64,000 nt of DNA from Gloeothece verrucosa PCC 7822 (GCF_000147335.1 NC_014501.1:3408300-3472299), one strand, 5' to 3'; shown: positions 46,074 to 59,187, numbered from the stretch's first letter. Numbers and translations are program-made. Notes: generated by a model not told the origin, from the sequence alone.

Positions 46074-46969
46074 TGTACAAACAACTTGCCATAACCGCCA
46101 TAACCCTATTATTAACCATAACCAGCCAAACCCCAAGTTTAGCCGGCAGAGTCTTAGATAAAATTCGACAAACTGGTGTCATCACCGCAGGCGCTAGAAA
46201 AGATGCTATTCCCTTTGGCTATGTCAATGAGAAAGGACAATGGGTAGGATACTCCCTCGATATATTAGAACTCATTCGACAACAAACCGAAAAACAATTA
46301 GGAAAACCGATCAAACTTCAATTAGTAGAAGTCACCCCCGAAAATCGCTTTGCAAAAATTAAAGACCAAAGTATTGATATTGAATGCGGCTCAACAACTG
46401 TCACTTGGGCTAGAGATAAAGAAGTGGATTTTTCAGTCAGTTATTTTGCATCAGGCACACAACTATTAGTAAAAAAAGGCAGTAATTTAGGAACCATTGA
46501 ATCCTTAGCAGGAATGAAAATCGGGGTAATTCCCAACACCACCAACGAAAGAGCTATTAAACTACAACAACCGGCGGCACAATTAGTCACCGTTAAAGAT
46601 CGTTTTGAAGGATTACAAAAATTAGAAAAAGGAGAAATAGACGGCTTTGCGAGTGATGGAATCGTTTTACAAGGATTAAAACGAACAGTCAAGAATGGCA
46701 ATAGTCTAGAAATCGTTCCCGAATATCCCTATATGTATGAATCCTATGCTTGCGTAATTCCTCAAGACGAATCTCAATGGCGGGATTTAGTTAATTATAG
46801 TTTAGTACAGTATATGGAAGGTATTGTCAGCGATCAAATGTCCTCTGTCGCTATCTATGAGCGCTGGTTTGGGCAAAATGGCAAAGTCCCCTACTCAAGA
46901 GACACCATAAACTCCTATTTTCAGGGAATTATCGATAGTTATGAATGGATTCCTTTGATTAATTATTAA
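46073..46969 (+). CDS. Amino-acid ABC transporter substrate-binding protein (family 3)
   Basis: A 298-residue periplasmic binding protein with a signal peptide (MYKQLAITAITLLLTI to about residue 22). The mature part follows the polar amino-acid binding-protein pattern: GVITAGARKDAIPFGY, QWVGYSLDILELI, ECGSTTVTWAR (binding of the substrate alpha-carboxylate and amino group), then GMKIGVIPNTTNE. The frame stays open back to 46010, but those codons are MITE repeat DNA, and the decayed duplicate at 42741 confirms a start at MYKQ-type sequence. No permease or ATPase is adjacent. A hairpin terminator follows at 47099. Confidence 0.9.
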   Translation: MYKQLAITAITLLLTITSQTPSLAGRVLDKIRQTGVITAGARKDAIPFGYVNEKGQWVGYSLDILELIRQQTEKQLGKPIKLQLVEVTPENRFAKIKDQSIDIECGSTTVTWARDKEVDFSVSYFASGTQLLVKKGSNLGTIESLAGMKIGVIPNTTNERAIKLQQPAAQLVTVKDRFEGLQKLEKGEIDGFASDGIVLQGLKRTVKNGNSLEIVPEYPYMYESYACVIPQDESQWRDLVNYSLVQYMEGIVSDQMSSVAIYERWFGQNGKVPYSRDTINSYFQGIIDSYEWIPLINY

Positions 46970-47098
46970 AAAGAAACCCAAACCAATGTAGTATAACAGT
47001 TGCCTATGATAAAAAGCGCAGATAGGGAAAAATAGCTTGTCAGCATGAGAGATTTGGGATATAAAATGAAAAATACTCATTAAAATAATCCTGAGCAT

Positions 47099-47125
47099 GG
47101 CAGAAAAATCCTTCTGCCTGTTTTA
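47099..47125 (+). terminator. Rho-independent terminator downstream of the binding-protein gene
   Basis: GGCAGAA (47099-47105) pairs perfectly with TTCTGCC (47112-47118) around a six-base loop, followed by TGTTTTA. It is 130 bp after the stop codon and 68 bp before the LCP gene, so it separates the two transcripts. Confidence 0.75.
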
Positions 47126-47192
47126 ATGGAATTAAAGGAAGCTCCTGAGAGCTTAGTACAAAAAATCAACTGTTTGGACGTGTGAGGAGCCT

Positions 47193-48614
47193 GTGTCAAA
47201 ATTTAAGACTTATCCAAAAAGTCAACCAGTGGAAGAAAAACAACCCGTCAAAAAAAAGCCCCGCCCTAAAAAATTCTTTGCCCAATGGTTATTCGTGGGC
47301 TTAGGATTAACCGGAGTCGCCCTTGTTTCAGCTACAGCAGGTGCCCTTCTTGCTGTTTCTTTGTCTACAACTCCTCTCAGGCAAGCTAAATTATCTCCCC
47401 AAGAACAAGCGGTTTTTAATCAAGATGAGACAGTAGCCTATAAAAATTTACACTTACCCGAGTTGAGCCGCCCCGTTAATATTTTAATATTAGGAACAAA
47501 AGTATTAACCTCTGACCTGGATAATCCTCCTGAAAATCAAAAAGATTTAGGCTATCAAGCCTTAGTCAATTCCTTTCATGGATTGACGGATACCATGCTC
47601 TTATTGAGGTTTGAACCCACTCAAGAAAAATTAGCCGTCCTTTCTATTCCTCGCGATACTCAAACTTTAATCGAAGGACATGGCTTGAAAAAAATTAATG
47701 AAGCGAACTATTATGGAGGTCCGGCCCTAACAGCACAAACAGTAAGTAATTTGCTCGATGGAGTGCCCATTGACCGTTATGTTAGAGTGAATATTCAAGG
47801 CGTAGAAAAGCTGATTGATGCTTTAGGTGGAGTGACAGTTTATGTTCCTAAAGATATGAAATATAGAGACGACAGTCAGCACTTTTACGTCAATCTTAAA
47901 AAAGGGGAACAACATCTCAATGGTGAACAAGCGGCTCAATTTTTGCGTTTTCGTTATGATGAATATGGCGACATTGGGCGAATTCAACGGCAACAAATGC
48001 TACTCCGAGCTTTAATTGAGCAGGCACTTAAACCTCAAACTCTCTTAAAAATCCCCGATATTGTTTCTGTAATTCAATCTAATATTGATACCAATTTATC
48101 TGTAGAAGAACTGGTAGCCTTAGCCGGATTTGCCGGACAAACTCAACGCTCAAAAATACAAATGTTAATGTTACCCGGTGGATTTAGCGGCGATGGGAAA
48201 AAAGAAGTAAGCTATTGGATACCCTACGAGCGTCAGATTAAAACGATGGTAGCTCAATACTTTGATCATGGCTATAACGAGGAGCAGCCAGTGGTCAATG
48301 ACCCTACTTCTTTGAGGATAGCTATTCAAGATAGCACAGGTGACCCTGAAGCCGTACAAGCTATGGTGCGTTATTTACAAGAAAAGGGGTTTAGGAGAAT
48401 TTATGTCAGTGAGCAGTGGCCAGAACCTTTAACGGTAACTCGAATTGTGGCACAAAAAGGAGATGACTCCGGTGCGGCACAATTACGCGCTAACTTAGGG
48501 GTTGGAGAAGTTTTAGTGGAAAGTACCGGCAATTTAGCCTCAGATGTGACAATTCAGCTTGGAAAAGATTGGCAACAAAAGCACTCAAAAGAAACTCAAG
48601 CATCTCAATTGTAA
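47193..48614 (+). CDS. LytR-CpsA-Psr (LCP) family cell-wall glycopolymer ligase
   Basis: A 473-residue protein starting at GTG, with GAGGAG at 47184-47189 as ribosome site (short spacing). After a basic Pro/Lys-rich tail and one membrane helix (~30-55), the LCP domain (~90-280) shows LTDTMLLLRF, LSIPRDTQTLI, KINEANYYGG and LRFRYDEYGDIGRIQRQQML, which hold the conserved Asp and Arg residues for lipid-pyrophosphate binding. A LytR C-terminal domain (~365-460) follows. LCP enzymes attach polysaccharides from a polyprenyl carrier to the cell wall. The GT2 gene downstream fits an envelope-polysaccharide function. Confidence 0.93.
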   Translation: MSKFKTYPKSQPVEEKQPVKKKPRPKKFFAQWLFVGLGLTGVALVSATAGALLAVSLSTTPLRQAKLSPQEQAVFNQDETVAYKNLHLPELSRPVNILILGTKVLTSDLDNPPENQKDLGYQALVNSFHGLTDTMLLLRFEPTQEKLAVLSIPRDTQTLIEGHGLKKINEANYYGGPALTAQTVSNLLDGVPIDRYVRVNIQGVEKLIDALGGVTVYVPKDMKYRDDSQHFYVNLKKGEQHLNGEQAAQFLRFRYDEYGDIGRIQRQQMLLRALIEQALKPQTLLKIPDIVSVIQSNIDTNLSVEELVALAGFAGQTQRSKIQMLMLPGGFSGDGKKEVSYWIPYERQIKTMVAQYFDHGYNEEQPVVNDPTSLRIAIQDSTGDPEAVQAMVRYLQEKGFRRIYVSEQWPEPLTVTRIVAQKGDDSGAAQLRANLGVGEVLVESTGNLASDVTIQLGKDWQQKHSKETQASQL

Positions 48615-48686
48615 TAAAAATCACAATCAGGCCAAAATCGTCCATAATAAATTTAAAAATTCTTCAACAACGGATAAGTTAAACCC

Positions 48687-49697
48687 GTGAATAGCCGAAA
48701 TGGTAGTGTTAAATACTCCCTGATCATCCCTATCTATAACGAAGAAGAAATTATTTCAGAAATGTATCGTCGCGTCAGTGCAGTGATGGAAAGGCTAGAT
48801 GATACAGTTGAATTAGTTTTAATCAATGATGGAAGCCGGGATAACTCCCTAAACCTGATGCGGGAATTACACCTGTGTGATCCTAGAGTCTGTTATTTAA
48901 GCTTTGCTCGTAATTTTGGACATCAGATCGCAGTAACAGCCGGTTTAAATTTTGCTCGCGGACAAGTGGTGGTTATTCTCGATGCTGACCTTCAAGACCC
49001 ACCCGAGTTGATCCCCAAAATGATAGAGAAGTGGCAACAAGGGTATCAAGTGGTTTATGCTCAACGAGTGAAGCGAAAACAAGAAAGTTGGTTTAAGCGC
49101 TTGAGTGCTTATATTTTTTACCGACTGCTGAGACGCTTAGCCGATGTTGACATACCAGCCGATACGGGAGATTTTTGTTTAATGGATAGGCAAGTGGTAG
49201 ATTTACTCAATGCCATGCCAGAACGAAACCGCTATATTAGAGGCTTAAGAGCATGGGTAGGGTTTCGTCAGACCGCCATTGCCTTTGAACGAGAGCCGCG
49301 CTTTGCTGGAGAGGTAAAATATACATTTAGTAAGTCTTTATCTTTGGCGATTAATAGCTTAATTTCTTTTTCTAAAGTTCCTTTACGTCTTTCGAGTTAT
49401 CTGGGTTTACTTTCCGCAGGCGTTGCACTGTTGATGGCTATTTTAGTGCTGTACTGGCGTTTATATGAACCCCATTCTCCGGTGACCGGATTAGCTACAA
49501 TTATGATTGCTATTTTCTTTCTGGGTTCAGTGCAATTGATTTGTTTAGGAATTTTAGGAGAATATATCGGACGTATTTATGAAGAAATTAAAGGAAGACC
49601 CCTATACACCCTAGCAGAAGTAGGCGGCTTTGATAAATTTAATCAATATTCTGTGGCTCTCAATTCTCTTAATGACCATCAAAATTGGCCTAATTAG
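48687..49697 (+). CDS. Family 2 glycosyltransferase with C-terminal membrane anchor (DPM1/GtrB-like)
   Basis: A 336-residue enzyme beginning at GTG. The GT-A domain has [17 protein letters not shown], the acidic metal-binding motif DADLQDPPE and later LLINDGSRD-like sequence near the start. Two C-terminal membrane helices (~235-255 and 268-292) match polyprenyl-phosphate sugar transferases such as GtrB, which load glucose or another sugar onto a lipid carrier. It lies 72 bp after the LCP ligase and is probably cotranscribed. Confidence 0.93.
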   Translation: MNSRNGSVKYSLIIPIYNEEEIISEMYRRVSAVMERLDDTVELVLINDGSRDNSLNLMRELHLCDPRVCYLSFARNFGHQIAVTAGLNFARGQVVVILDADLQDPPELIPKMIEKWQQGYQVVYAQRVKRKQESWFKRLSAYIFYRLLRRLADVDIPADTGDFCLMDRQVVDLLNAMPERNRYIRGLRAWVGFRQTAIAFEREPRFAGEVKYTFSKSLSLAINSLISFSKVPLRLSSYLGLLSAGVALLMAILVLYWRLYEPHSPVTGLATIMIAIFFLGSVQLICLGILGEYIGRIYEEIKGRPLYTLAEVGGFDKFNQYSVALNSLNDHQNWPN

Positions 49698-49743
49698 TCA
49701 TTAGTCAATAGTCATTAATCATTAGTCATTCCCCTTTCCCCCT

Positions 49744-49785
49744 ACACCCCACACCCCACACCCCACACCCTACACCCTACACCCT
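49744..49785. repeat. Six ACACCCC/ACACCCT heptamers immediately before recJ
   Basis: Three ACACCCC units are followed by three ACACCCT units (49744-49785). The array ends three bases before the recJ ATG and is preceded by TTAGTCA-type units (49693-49730). No ribosome-binding sequence fits between the array and the start codon. Confidence 0.9.
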
Positions 49786-49788
49786 ATT

Positions 49789-51753
49789 ATGAGACTGCCT
49801 AATCAACGGTGGCTAATTTCCTCTTCTGCGCCTGAAATTGTTGAGCAACTGGTAGAAACTACCGGACTGTTACCTATAATGGCTCAAGTATTAATTAATC
49901 GAGAGATTAATACTCCCGAATTAGCACAAGTTTATCTTGAACCCGAATCTTTATTACTTCCTTCACCCCTAGAAGAATTTTCCGATTTAGCTGTCAGTGT
50001 AGAATTACTTGAAGAAGCCATCTCATCTGGAGATAAAATCGCCATCTGTGGGGATTATGATGCTGATGGAATGACTAGCACTGCCCTATTATTACGCGCT
50101 TTAAGGCATTTAGGGGCAGATGTGGACTATGCTATCCCTTCTCGTATGAAAGAGGGTTATGGGATTAATACCCGTATTGTGGAAGATTTTGCTAAGTCAG
50201 GGGTAGGATTAATTTTAACGGTTGATAATGGAATTTCTGCCTATGAACCTATTGCTAGAGCCATAGATTTAGGACTCAGTGTCATTATTACAGATCATCA
50301 CGACTTACCCGAAAAGTTGCCGCCGGCTGATGCTATTCTTAATCCTAAATTACTTCCCTCATCTTCTCCCTATCGAGGATTAGCCGGGGTAGGAGTTGCC
50401 TATATTTTAGCAGTTACGACGGCTCAAAATATGGGTTTATTAAAGGGGTTAACCGATCAATTATTGGAATTATTTACATTAGGAACTATTGCTGATTTAG
50501 CGCCTTTAATTGGGGTTAACCGTCGTTGGTTAAAACGAGGACTCCGCAAGCTGCCTAAATCTCAATTAGCGGGGGTGCAAGCCTTAATTCAAATGTCGGG
50601 AGTGAGTGATGAGCAAAAGGAATTAAAACCGGATGATATTGGCTTTAGATTGGGACCCAGGATTAATGCGGTGGGACGAATTGGTGATCCTCAAGTGGTG
50701 ATTGAATTGCTGACTACTGAGGATGAAGGTTTAGCCTTAGAAAGAGCTATGCAGTGTGAACAAATTAATCAAAAGCGGCAACAATTATGTAGTAAAATAG
50801 AAGAAGAAGCGGTTAATTTAATAGAAACAATTCCCATTAATTGGCAGCAAGACCGGGTATTAATCATTGTTCAACCTCACTGGCATCATGGGGTAATTGG
50901 AATTGTAGCATCTCGTTTAGTGGAACGTTACGGCGCTCCGGTTTTTATTGGCACTTATGAAGAAGAAGAACCCGATAAAATTCGAGGTTCAGCAAGAGGA
51001 ATAGAAGAGTTTCATGTATTTGAAGCGTTAGAATTTTGTCATGATTTATTGGGAAAATACGGGGGACATAAAGCCGCCGGTGGGTTTAGTTTCCCTGCCA
51101 AGAATTTAGAAGCCTTTAAACAGCGTTTGAGTACCTTTGCCCATCAATGTCTTAAGCCTGAATTTTTGAAGCCTTTGGTTAAGATTGATGCTCAAGCAGA
51201 TTTTAATCAGTTAAACCCTTATTTGTATGGGCAAATAGACGGTTTACAACCTTGGGGAATTGGTAATGATTTCCCGATTTTTTGGACTCCTAATGTTAGA
51301 GTAATTGAGCAAAAAGTAGTAGGACAAAAGCATCTTAAGCTGATTTTAGCACAAGAAGATGGAACAGAAATAAAAGCGATTGCCTGGCGTTGGAGTCAGT
51401 ATTTTCCTTTACCCATGTGTCTAGATGTGGCTTATAAGTTAAAGGAGAATCATTGGAATGGTAATACTAATATTGAGTTAGAATTAGTGGGGGTAAGAGT
51501 GCCGGTAGCCGCACAAGCGACCAAAAAAGCTGTTTTTGAAATTAACGGAAGGTCTTATGCTTGTAGTTTTTGGGAGTCGTTAAATGAGTTGAGAATTAGA
51601 AATGAGCAGGGGAAGGTTTTAGCGGTTAATAAAGGTCAGAGAATAGGGTTATTAGGAACCCGTCGAGATAATGCTCAAAAGATTGATGTGACTCAACCTC
51701 ATTATTATCAGTTGATTAAGGCGGCTATGGCGGCTTTACAGATTGAGAAATAA
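49789..51753 (+). CDS. recJ: Single-stranded-DNA-specific exonuclease RecJ
   Basis: A 654-residue 5'-3' single-strand exonuclease used in recombination and mismatch repair. The DHH phosphoesterase motifs are GDYDADGMTST, TVDNGIS, ITDHHDLP and the late HHGVIGIVASRL; the DHHA1 domain motif GGHKAAGGFSF is also intact. The C-terminal OB-type domain contains LKLILAQEDGTEIKAIAW. Length is slightly longer than E. coli RecJ. The gene is convergent with ligA, 29 bp apart. Confidence 0.96.
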   Translation: MRLPNQRWLISSSAPEIVEQLVETTGLLPIMAQVLINREINTPELAQVYLEPESLLLPSPLEEFSDLAVSVELLEEAISSGDKIAICGDYDADGMTSTALLLRALRHLGADVDYAIPSRMKEGYGINTRIVEDFAKSGVGLILTVDNGISAYEPIARAIDLGLSVIITDHHDLPEKLPPADAILNPKLLPSSSPYRGLAGVGVAYILAVTTAQNMGLLKGLTDQLLELFTLGTIADLAPLIGVNRRWLKRGLRKLPKSQLAGVQALIQMSGVSDEQKELKPDDIGFRLGPRINAVGRIGDPQVVIELLTTEDEGLALERAMQCEQINQKRQQLCSKIEEEAVNLIETIPINWQQDRVLIIVQPHWHHGVIGIVASRLVERYGAPVFIGTYEEEEPDKIRGSARGIEEFHVFEALEFCHDLLGKYGGHKAAGGFSFPAKNLEAFKQRLSTFAHQCLKPEFLKPLVKIDAQADFNQLNPYLYGQIDGLQPWGIGNDFPIFWTPNVRVIEQKVVGQKHLKLILAQEDGTEIKAIAWRWSQYFPLPMCLDVAYKLKENHWNGNTNIELELVGVRVPVAAQATKKAVFEINGRSYACSFWESLNELRIRNEQGKVLAVNKGQRIGLLGTRRDNAQKIDVTQPHYYQLIKAAMAALQIEK

Positions 51754-51782
51754 TTCTCTTTTCCCTCACAAGAAGAGTTAAC

Positions 51783-54459
<2,677 letters not shown>

Positions 54460-54545
54460 TTTTTTCTCCTTACAAATGCCTAAATTTTAGAGGGGGGTTG
54501 CCCACTGTATTTTATCTTCTTTTGATCAAAGTCCACAGATTAAGG

Positions 54546-55241
54546 TTAGTGTTCAAGTTGACGCAAGCGGTGTTGTTGTTGATTAAATTCGCATTGTTCT
54601 ACCGTCAACAGAGCATAATTATGAATGGGCGGACACATATCCCATTGAGTTTCCGCTAACAGAAAAAGATTAACGACTATCAATAAACCCGTTGTTAAAA
54701 ACTGCCAACCCATCACATAAGGAAGAACCGCTATGCCTAATAGATGAAAAATCCCAGACAGTAAAAAAGCACGAGAACGCAGTCCCAAGGCAGTACATAA
54801 ATACCCCAAACCACTCAATCCTAACCACAGATGAGATAAATGCAGTAACACCGAACTCCACCCTAAAAAGATGCCACAGTCAGTTATCACTACCCCCAAG
54901 ATCATTAAAAATCCCCAACAGTAGAGAACCCATTCTAATCGTTCTACCCTCACCCAAAACTGAGTTAATCCCATCATAGCGATGGTGCCTAAAACGGTCA
55001 AAATTGTCCAAAAAATTGCTTGAGTAATCCAACTAATGGGAGCGAACTGAGCCGTCAGAAAAATCACAGCAGAAATTAATCCCCACAGCACAAAAGCCTG
55101 ATCAATTCTGGTATAAAAACCTGAAAACAGCCTTCGGTTGCTAATTTTCCAATCTATTTGTAATAATCCTTTGATGTCTTGATAATCTAAAGCTTGTTGC
55201 TTGCGTCGTAAAATCGGCTCAGTGCTGTTAAAGAAGCTCAT
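54546..55241 (-). CDS. Multi-pass membrane protein of unknown function
   Basis: A 231-residue protein with about six or seven membrane helices between residues 45 and 200 (for example VLWGLISAVIFLTAQF and AIFWTILTVLGTIAMMGL) and short polar ends. I do not recognise a named family. It is a lone gene 87 bp upstream of the Uma2 gene on the same strand. Confidence 0.8.
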   Translation of the reverse strand: MSFFNSTEPILRRKQQALDYQDIKGLLQIDWKISNRRLFSGFYTRIDQAFVLWGLISAVIFLTAQFAPISWITQAIFWTILTVLGTIAMMGLTQFWVRVERLEWVLYCWGFLMILGVVITDCGIFLGWSSVLLHLSHLWLGLSGLGYLCTALGLRSRAFLLSGIFHLLGIAVLPYVMGWQFLTTGLLIVVNLFLLAETQWDMCPPIHNYALLTVEQCEFNQQQHRLRQLEH

Positions 55242-55349
55242 TGAATTTTGATGGTTAAAGAAAGGTTAGATAATTTTATTGGTTTCTCCTATTATAAATA
55301 ATCCTTTTGGGGGAAGACAAGGTGACGATATAGAATCTTATTCGGGCTT

Positions 55350-55805
55350 TTAAGCCACAACGGTTAATCCTTTTAGATAATCTTGTAATTGCCGGTCATG
55401 ATCATGAGACAAATTGCCCAAAGGTAACTCATCTCGAGCAAATGCTCTAGCTTCAGATATTTCTAAATTATCTTTAACCCCTAACGCTCCTTGAACTTCG
55501 GCTTCCACTAAAATAGAAATTGAATGCAGTCTCGGATCTCGCTCAGGAGAGGAATAAACTCCTACTAAACGGCAAATTTTTAGTAATTCTAAGCCTGTTT
55601 CTTCGGCTAACTCCCGCCGTACTGTGGTGGAAATCTCTTCACCCCAATCTATGATTCCTCCTGGCAAACCCCATTGCCCCGTGTCTTGTCGTCGTACTAA
55701 AACAATACGACCATCAGGTAAAATAGGGATAATCGTTGTTCCCGTCACCGGATGACGAAAGATCACACCAATTACAGTTGTTAAAAATTGCCAGGCACGA
55801 AACAT
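55350..55805 (-). CDS. Nudix hydrolase
   Basis: A 151-residue hydrolase with a complete Nudix box from Gly50 to Gly71 (GIIDWGEEISTTVRRELAEE then TG), matching GX5EX7REUXEEXGU exactly. It would hydrolyse a nucleoside diphosphate linked to some group X; the ADP-ribose or NTP preference cannot be told. The N-terminus (MFRAWQFLTTVIGVIFRHPV) is hydrophobic but within the usual fold for this group. It is a single gene. Confidence 0.93.
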   Translation of the reverse strand: MFRAWQFLTTVIGVIFRHPVTGTTIIPILPDGRIVLVRRQDTGQWGLPGGIIDWGEEISTTVRRELAEETGLELLKICRLVGVYSSPERDPRLHSISILVEAEVQGALGVKDNLEISEARAFARDELPLGNLSHDHDRQLQDYLKGLTVVA

Positions 55806-55985
55806 AATCAGCCTTTAAGGGATGAAGGATTAAAGATAATCATAACAGAGAAGATTTTAGCAGAGGGTTGTTTGATTTGCGTTCAACTCCTCCTCGTGTG
55901 TCTAAATTATAGATGATCAATAGTTACGGCAAAGTTTTATTATACACAAATAAGCGCAAGATTTTAGGGCTTGATTGAAACTTAA

Positions 55986-56004
55986 ACCCCGCCAAAGACG
56001 GGGT
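55986..56004 (-). terminator. Hairpin downstream of argH
   Basis: ACCCCG (55986-55991) and CGGGGT (55999-56004) form a perfect six-base stem with a seven-base loop. Read on the minus strand it lies 33 bp after the argH stop and is followed by TTTAAG, so it is the probable terminator of the PP2C-hypothetical-argH unit. Confidence 0.6.
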
Positions 56005-56036
56005 CTTGATTAAATTTGCCCGCCTTTTGGGAGTCC

Positions 56037-57434
56037 TTAAGGCTCCTCAAGCTGAGATTTGGCGGTTTCTATGGCACGGCGAACTTGTTCAAATCCTGTC
56101 CCTCCATAGCTATTACGAGCCGCTACCACTTGAGATGGAGCGATCGCCGCATAAATATCAGCTTCAAAAGCCGGATGAAGTTGTTTCCACTCTTCTAAGG
56201 TTAAGTCTTTGAGTAATTTACCGGCTGCCAAACTGGTTTTAACCACTTTGCCCACTAAATTATAAGCTTCTCGGAAGGGCACCCCTCGAGCCGCTAAATA
56301 ATCAGCCACATCGGTTGCATTGGAGAAATCTTCAGCCACCGCTTGAGCTAGACGTTCTGTGCGGAATTTGATCCCCTCTTGTAAGAGAATCGTCATAGCT
56401 TCTAAACAGGCCTTAACCGTTTTTACCGCGTCAAAGAGGGCTTCCTTGTCTTCCTGTAGGTCTTTGTTATAGGCCAGGGGTAATCCCTTCATTAACACCA
56501 GCAAGCCCTGTAAATGCCCAAAAACCCGCCCGGTTTTACCTCGGATCAGTTCAGGCACATCAGGATTTTTCTTTTGGGGCATAATGCTAGAGCCGGTGGC
56601 ACAGCTATCCGTCAGACTAATAAAGCTGAATTCTTGAGAAGACCACAAGATCATTTCTTCGCTGAGGCGGGACAGATGAACCATAATTAGACTAGCCGCA
56701 TTAAGGAATTCAATGGCAAAATCTCGATCGCTCACGCCGTCGAGACTATTAATATACACTCCTTCAAATTCCAATAATTTCGCGCTGTAATGGCGATCAA
56801 TGGGAAAGGTTGTTCCCGCTAGGGCCCCGCTTCCTAAAGGAGAAATATTGGTTCTTTTTTTAATTTCTCCGAGGCGTTCCCAGTCCCGTTGAGCCATTTG
56901 AAAATAGGCTAATAGATGATGGGCTAAACTCACGGGTTGGGCCCTTTGTAGATGAGTATAACCCGGAATTAGAGTTTCAACGTGGTTTTCAGCATGAAAG
57001 AGCAACACTTGCTGGAATTCTCGGATTTGGACTCGGATTTGCTCGATTTGATCCCGTAGATAAAGACGGATATCTGTGCCTACTTGGTCATTACGAGAGC
57101 GAGCGGTATGTAGTTTTTTGCCCACATCGCCGACAATTTCCGTTAACCGCCGTTCTACAGCAAAATGAACATCTTCTTGGTCAATACCCGGGTTAAAGTT
57201 TCCTTCTCGATATTCACTGCGAATTTGTTCTAATCCGCTTACTAATTGTTGTGCTTCGCTGTCCGAAATAATGCCGGTATGAGCCAACATTTTAGCATGG
57301 GCGATCGAACCGGTGAGGTCATATTCAATCAGTTCGATGTCAAATCCGATACTAGCATTGAATAGGGCGATCGCAGGATGTAAGCTTCCTTCAAAGCGAT
57401 CGCTCCAAGTCTTCTTGTCTGCCACGATTAACAA
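56037..57434 (-). CDS. argH: Argininosuccinate lyase
   Basis: A 465-residue cytosolic enzyme that cleaves argininosuccinate to arginine and fumarate, the last step of arginine synthesis. The fumarase-superfamily signature [12 protein letters not shown] with the catalytic serine is present, as are [12 protein letters not shown] and [11 protein letters not shown]. The length is normal. It is preceded by a small membrane protein gene (33 bp) and a PP2C phosphatase gene on the same strand. Confidence 0.97.
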   Translation of the reverse strand: MLIVADKKTWSDRFEGSLHPAIALFNASIGFDIELIEYDLTGSIAHAKMLAHTGIISDSEAQQLVSGLEQIRSEYREGNFNPGIDQEDVHFAVERRLTEIVGDVGKKLHTARSRNDQVGTDIRLYLRDQIEQIRVQIREFQQVLLFHAENHVETLIPGYTHLQRAQPVSLAHHLLAYFQMAQRDWERLGEIKKRTNISPLGSGALAGTTFPIDRHYSAKLLEFEGVYINSLDGVSDRDFAIEFLNAASLIMVHLSRLSEEMILWSSQEFSFISLTDSCATGSSIMPQKKNPDVPELIRGKTGRVFGHLQGLLVLMKGLPLAYNKDLQEDKEALFDAVKTVKACLEAMTILLQEGIKFRTERLAQAVAEDFSNATDVADYLAARGVPFREAYNLVGKVVKTSLAAGKLLKDLTLEEWKQLHPAFEADIYAAIAPSQVVAARNSYGGTGFEQVRRAIETAKSQLEEP

Positions 57435-57467
57435 TTAATCCAAAATAGTAAACAATCAATAGTCAAA

Positions 57468-57707
57468 CTAATAGGAGGTAAAACCTCGAAATAAATAACC
57501 AATGACTACCCCGATCAACAATGCCCAAACTTGTCCACTTTGGACAAAATGCTTAAAGGACTGTTGAAATTGAGCGATTACATCAGTATCTTTAGGGTCT
57601 AATCTGGCCAACCAGAACATTAATGAGGGTATAGTATCCCTCAAACTGCTAACTATTTGTTCAGGTGGCAACAGTTCAGAAAAGATTTGTTGGGGTAGTT
57701 GACTCAT
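57468..57707 (-). CDS. Small tail-anchored hypothetical protein
   Basis: A 79-residue protein with a polar N-terminal region (~1-58) and one C-terminal membrane helix (WALLIGVVIGYLFRGF, ~60-75), so it is probably tail-anchored. It lies 22 bp after the phosphatase gene and 33 bp before argH, which suggests cotranscription. I do not recognise a family. Confidence 0.72.
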   Translation of the reverse strand: MSQLPQQIFSELLPPEQIVSSLRDTIPSLMFWLARLDPKDTDVIAQFQQSFKHFVQSGQVWALLIGVVIGYLFRGFTSY

Positions 57708-57729
57708 GAGTTTTGGCTTTTCTAATCAC

Positions 57730-59187
57730 TTACTCCTGAGATTTTACCTTCATAACGACTAAAGTCATATCATCGCTATTAGTCTTGTCTGAACCGGTAA
57801 AGGCATTAACTTTGTCAAATAGATCATCCAATATGGCTTGAGGATGCTCGTAATTCTGACAAGCTTGCTGAAACACCCGAATAAGATTTTCTTCATCGAA
57901 GCGCTCCCCACTTTGGTTGACCGCATCGGTAAAGCCATCGGTATAATAAATAATTGTATCTCCTGGAGCTAACTCAATCTGAGCATTTTCATACTGAGAT
58001 TCAGGATCTAATCCGATGAGCATTCCGCCTTCGGTATCGAGTCGTTGAATCACACCAGTAGATGCTTGCCATAATAGGGGAGGATGATGTGCCGCATTAC
58101 TATAGGATAGAATTCGGCTTTGGGGATCATATTCTGAGTAAAATAAAGTTACGAAACGATGAGAATTTTCTAAATCCGCGAACATGACACGATTGAGATG
58201 TTCTAGGATTTGAGCGGGTGTGTGACGGTTAAGAACTTCTGCTCTAAGCATTCCCCGGGTCATGGTCATGATTAGACCGGCAGGAACGCCTTTTCCCATC
58301 ACATCTCCGATTACAATACTCCAAGGAACACAAGCCGCCGGGGATTCTACCTTCCCTTCAGTAGTTTGACTCAGTTGATCGTAATTGGTGGGAATAAAGT
58401 CATAATAATCTCCCCCGACTCGATTGGCCGTTTTACAACTGGCGGCTAAGTCTACCCCTTTAATTAAAGGACATTTTCGGGGTAATAGACGTAACTGAAT
58501 TTCTGAAGCAATCTCTAGTTCTCGATCTTGGCGTTCTTTAGAGCGTAGTTCAATCGTCAATTCATTGTTGGCGATCGCTACGGCTGTTTGATCAGCCACT
58601 AATTGAAGTAATTTCCGCCGAGTTTGTGTCCAAATATATTCTGGATCACTACTAAAAACATAGAGTCGCCCTCGTTCTGTATTTTTGACTAATACTGGTG
58701 TGCTGTAAAGTTGAATGGTCGTGCCCAAAGCTTGCCGGATTTGACGATCAAGATACTCGGGCAAAGATAGGGGAAAATTATCGGAAATTTGATGATCTGA
58801 GACATTTAACTGGCGAACGATCTGTTCTAGTTCTCGTCGCAGTTGTCCTGTTACCTGATTATCCTGACAATGTAATTGTTCTAGAGATATTCGTCCATTC
58901 GATTTAAATAAAATCAGCGCTCCTCCATCTGCGTCTGTTACCCTTGCTGCCATTAGGGGGGTTAGTTCTAAAAACTGGTTTAAGTTATTAAAACTACGTA
59001 AGGCAAAGCCCAAAGAACTTAAAAGGTTTTGTATCTTATTTTGTTCTCGATACAAACTAGCGACCAGTTCTTTTAAGGCCAAAACCGGTTTGGTGTCAGC
59101 AGGTTTATTACTGTCAGTCGCACTTGTATTGGAGGATGGCTGGCGGTAAATGGGCACAGCAGTCATGTTATTAAAGGTCGAAAGCAT
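57730..59187 (-). CDS. GAF-PP2C (SpoIIE/RsbU-type) serine phosphatase
   Basis: A 485-residue phosphatase of the partner-switching type. A coiled linker (~30-60) and a GAF-like domain (~65-215) precede the PP2C domain (~235-480), which has GGDYYDFIP, VIGDVMGKGVPAGLIM, DTIIYYTDGFTDAVN and DDMTLVVMKV, holding the metal-binding aspartates. Such enzymes dephosphorylate an anti-sigma-antagonist protein and thereby alter stress or photosynthesis regulation. No anti-sigma or antagonist gene is adjacent. Confidence 0.92.
   Translation of the reverse strand: MLSTFNNMTAVPIYRQPSSNTSATDSNKPADTKPVLALKELVASLYREQNKIQNLLSSLGFALRSFNNLNQFLELTPLMAARVTDADGGALILFKSNGRISLEQLHCQDNQVTGQLRRELEQIVRQLNVSDHQISDNFPLSLPEYLDRQIRQALGTTIQLYSTPVLVKNTERGRLYVFSSDPEYIWTQTRRKLLQLVADQTAVAIANNELTIELRSKERQDRELEIASEIQLRLLPRKCPLIKGVDLAASCKTANRVGGDYYDFIPTNYDQLSQTTEGKVESPAACVPWSIVIGDVMGKGVPAGLIMTMTRGMLRAEVLNRHTPAQILEHLNRVMFADLENSHRFVTLFYSEYDPQSRILSYSNAAHHPPLLWQASTGVIQRLDTEGGMLIGLDPESQYENAQIELAPGDTIIYYTDGFTDAVNQSGERFDEENLIRVFQQACQNYEHPQAILDDLFDKVNAFTGSDKTNSDDMTLVVMKVKSQE

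Noticed and set aside
49744-49785. Possible CRISPR array before recJ
   Set aside because: Units are contiguous 7-mers without spacers; it is a short tandem repeat.
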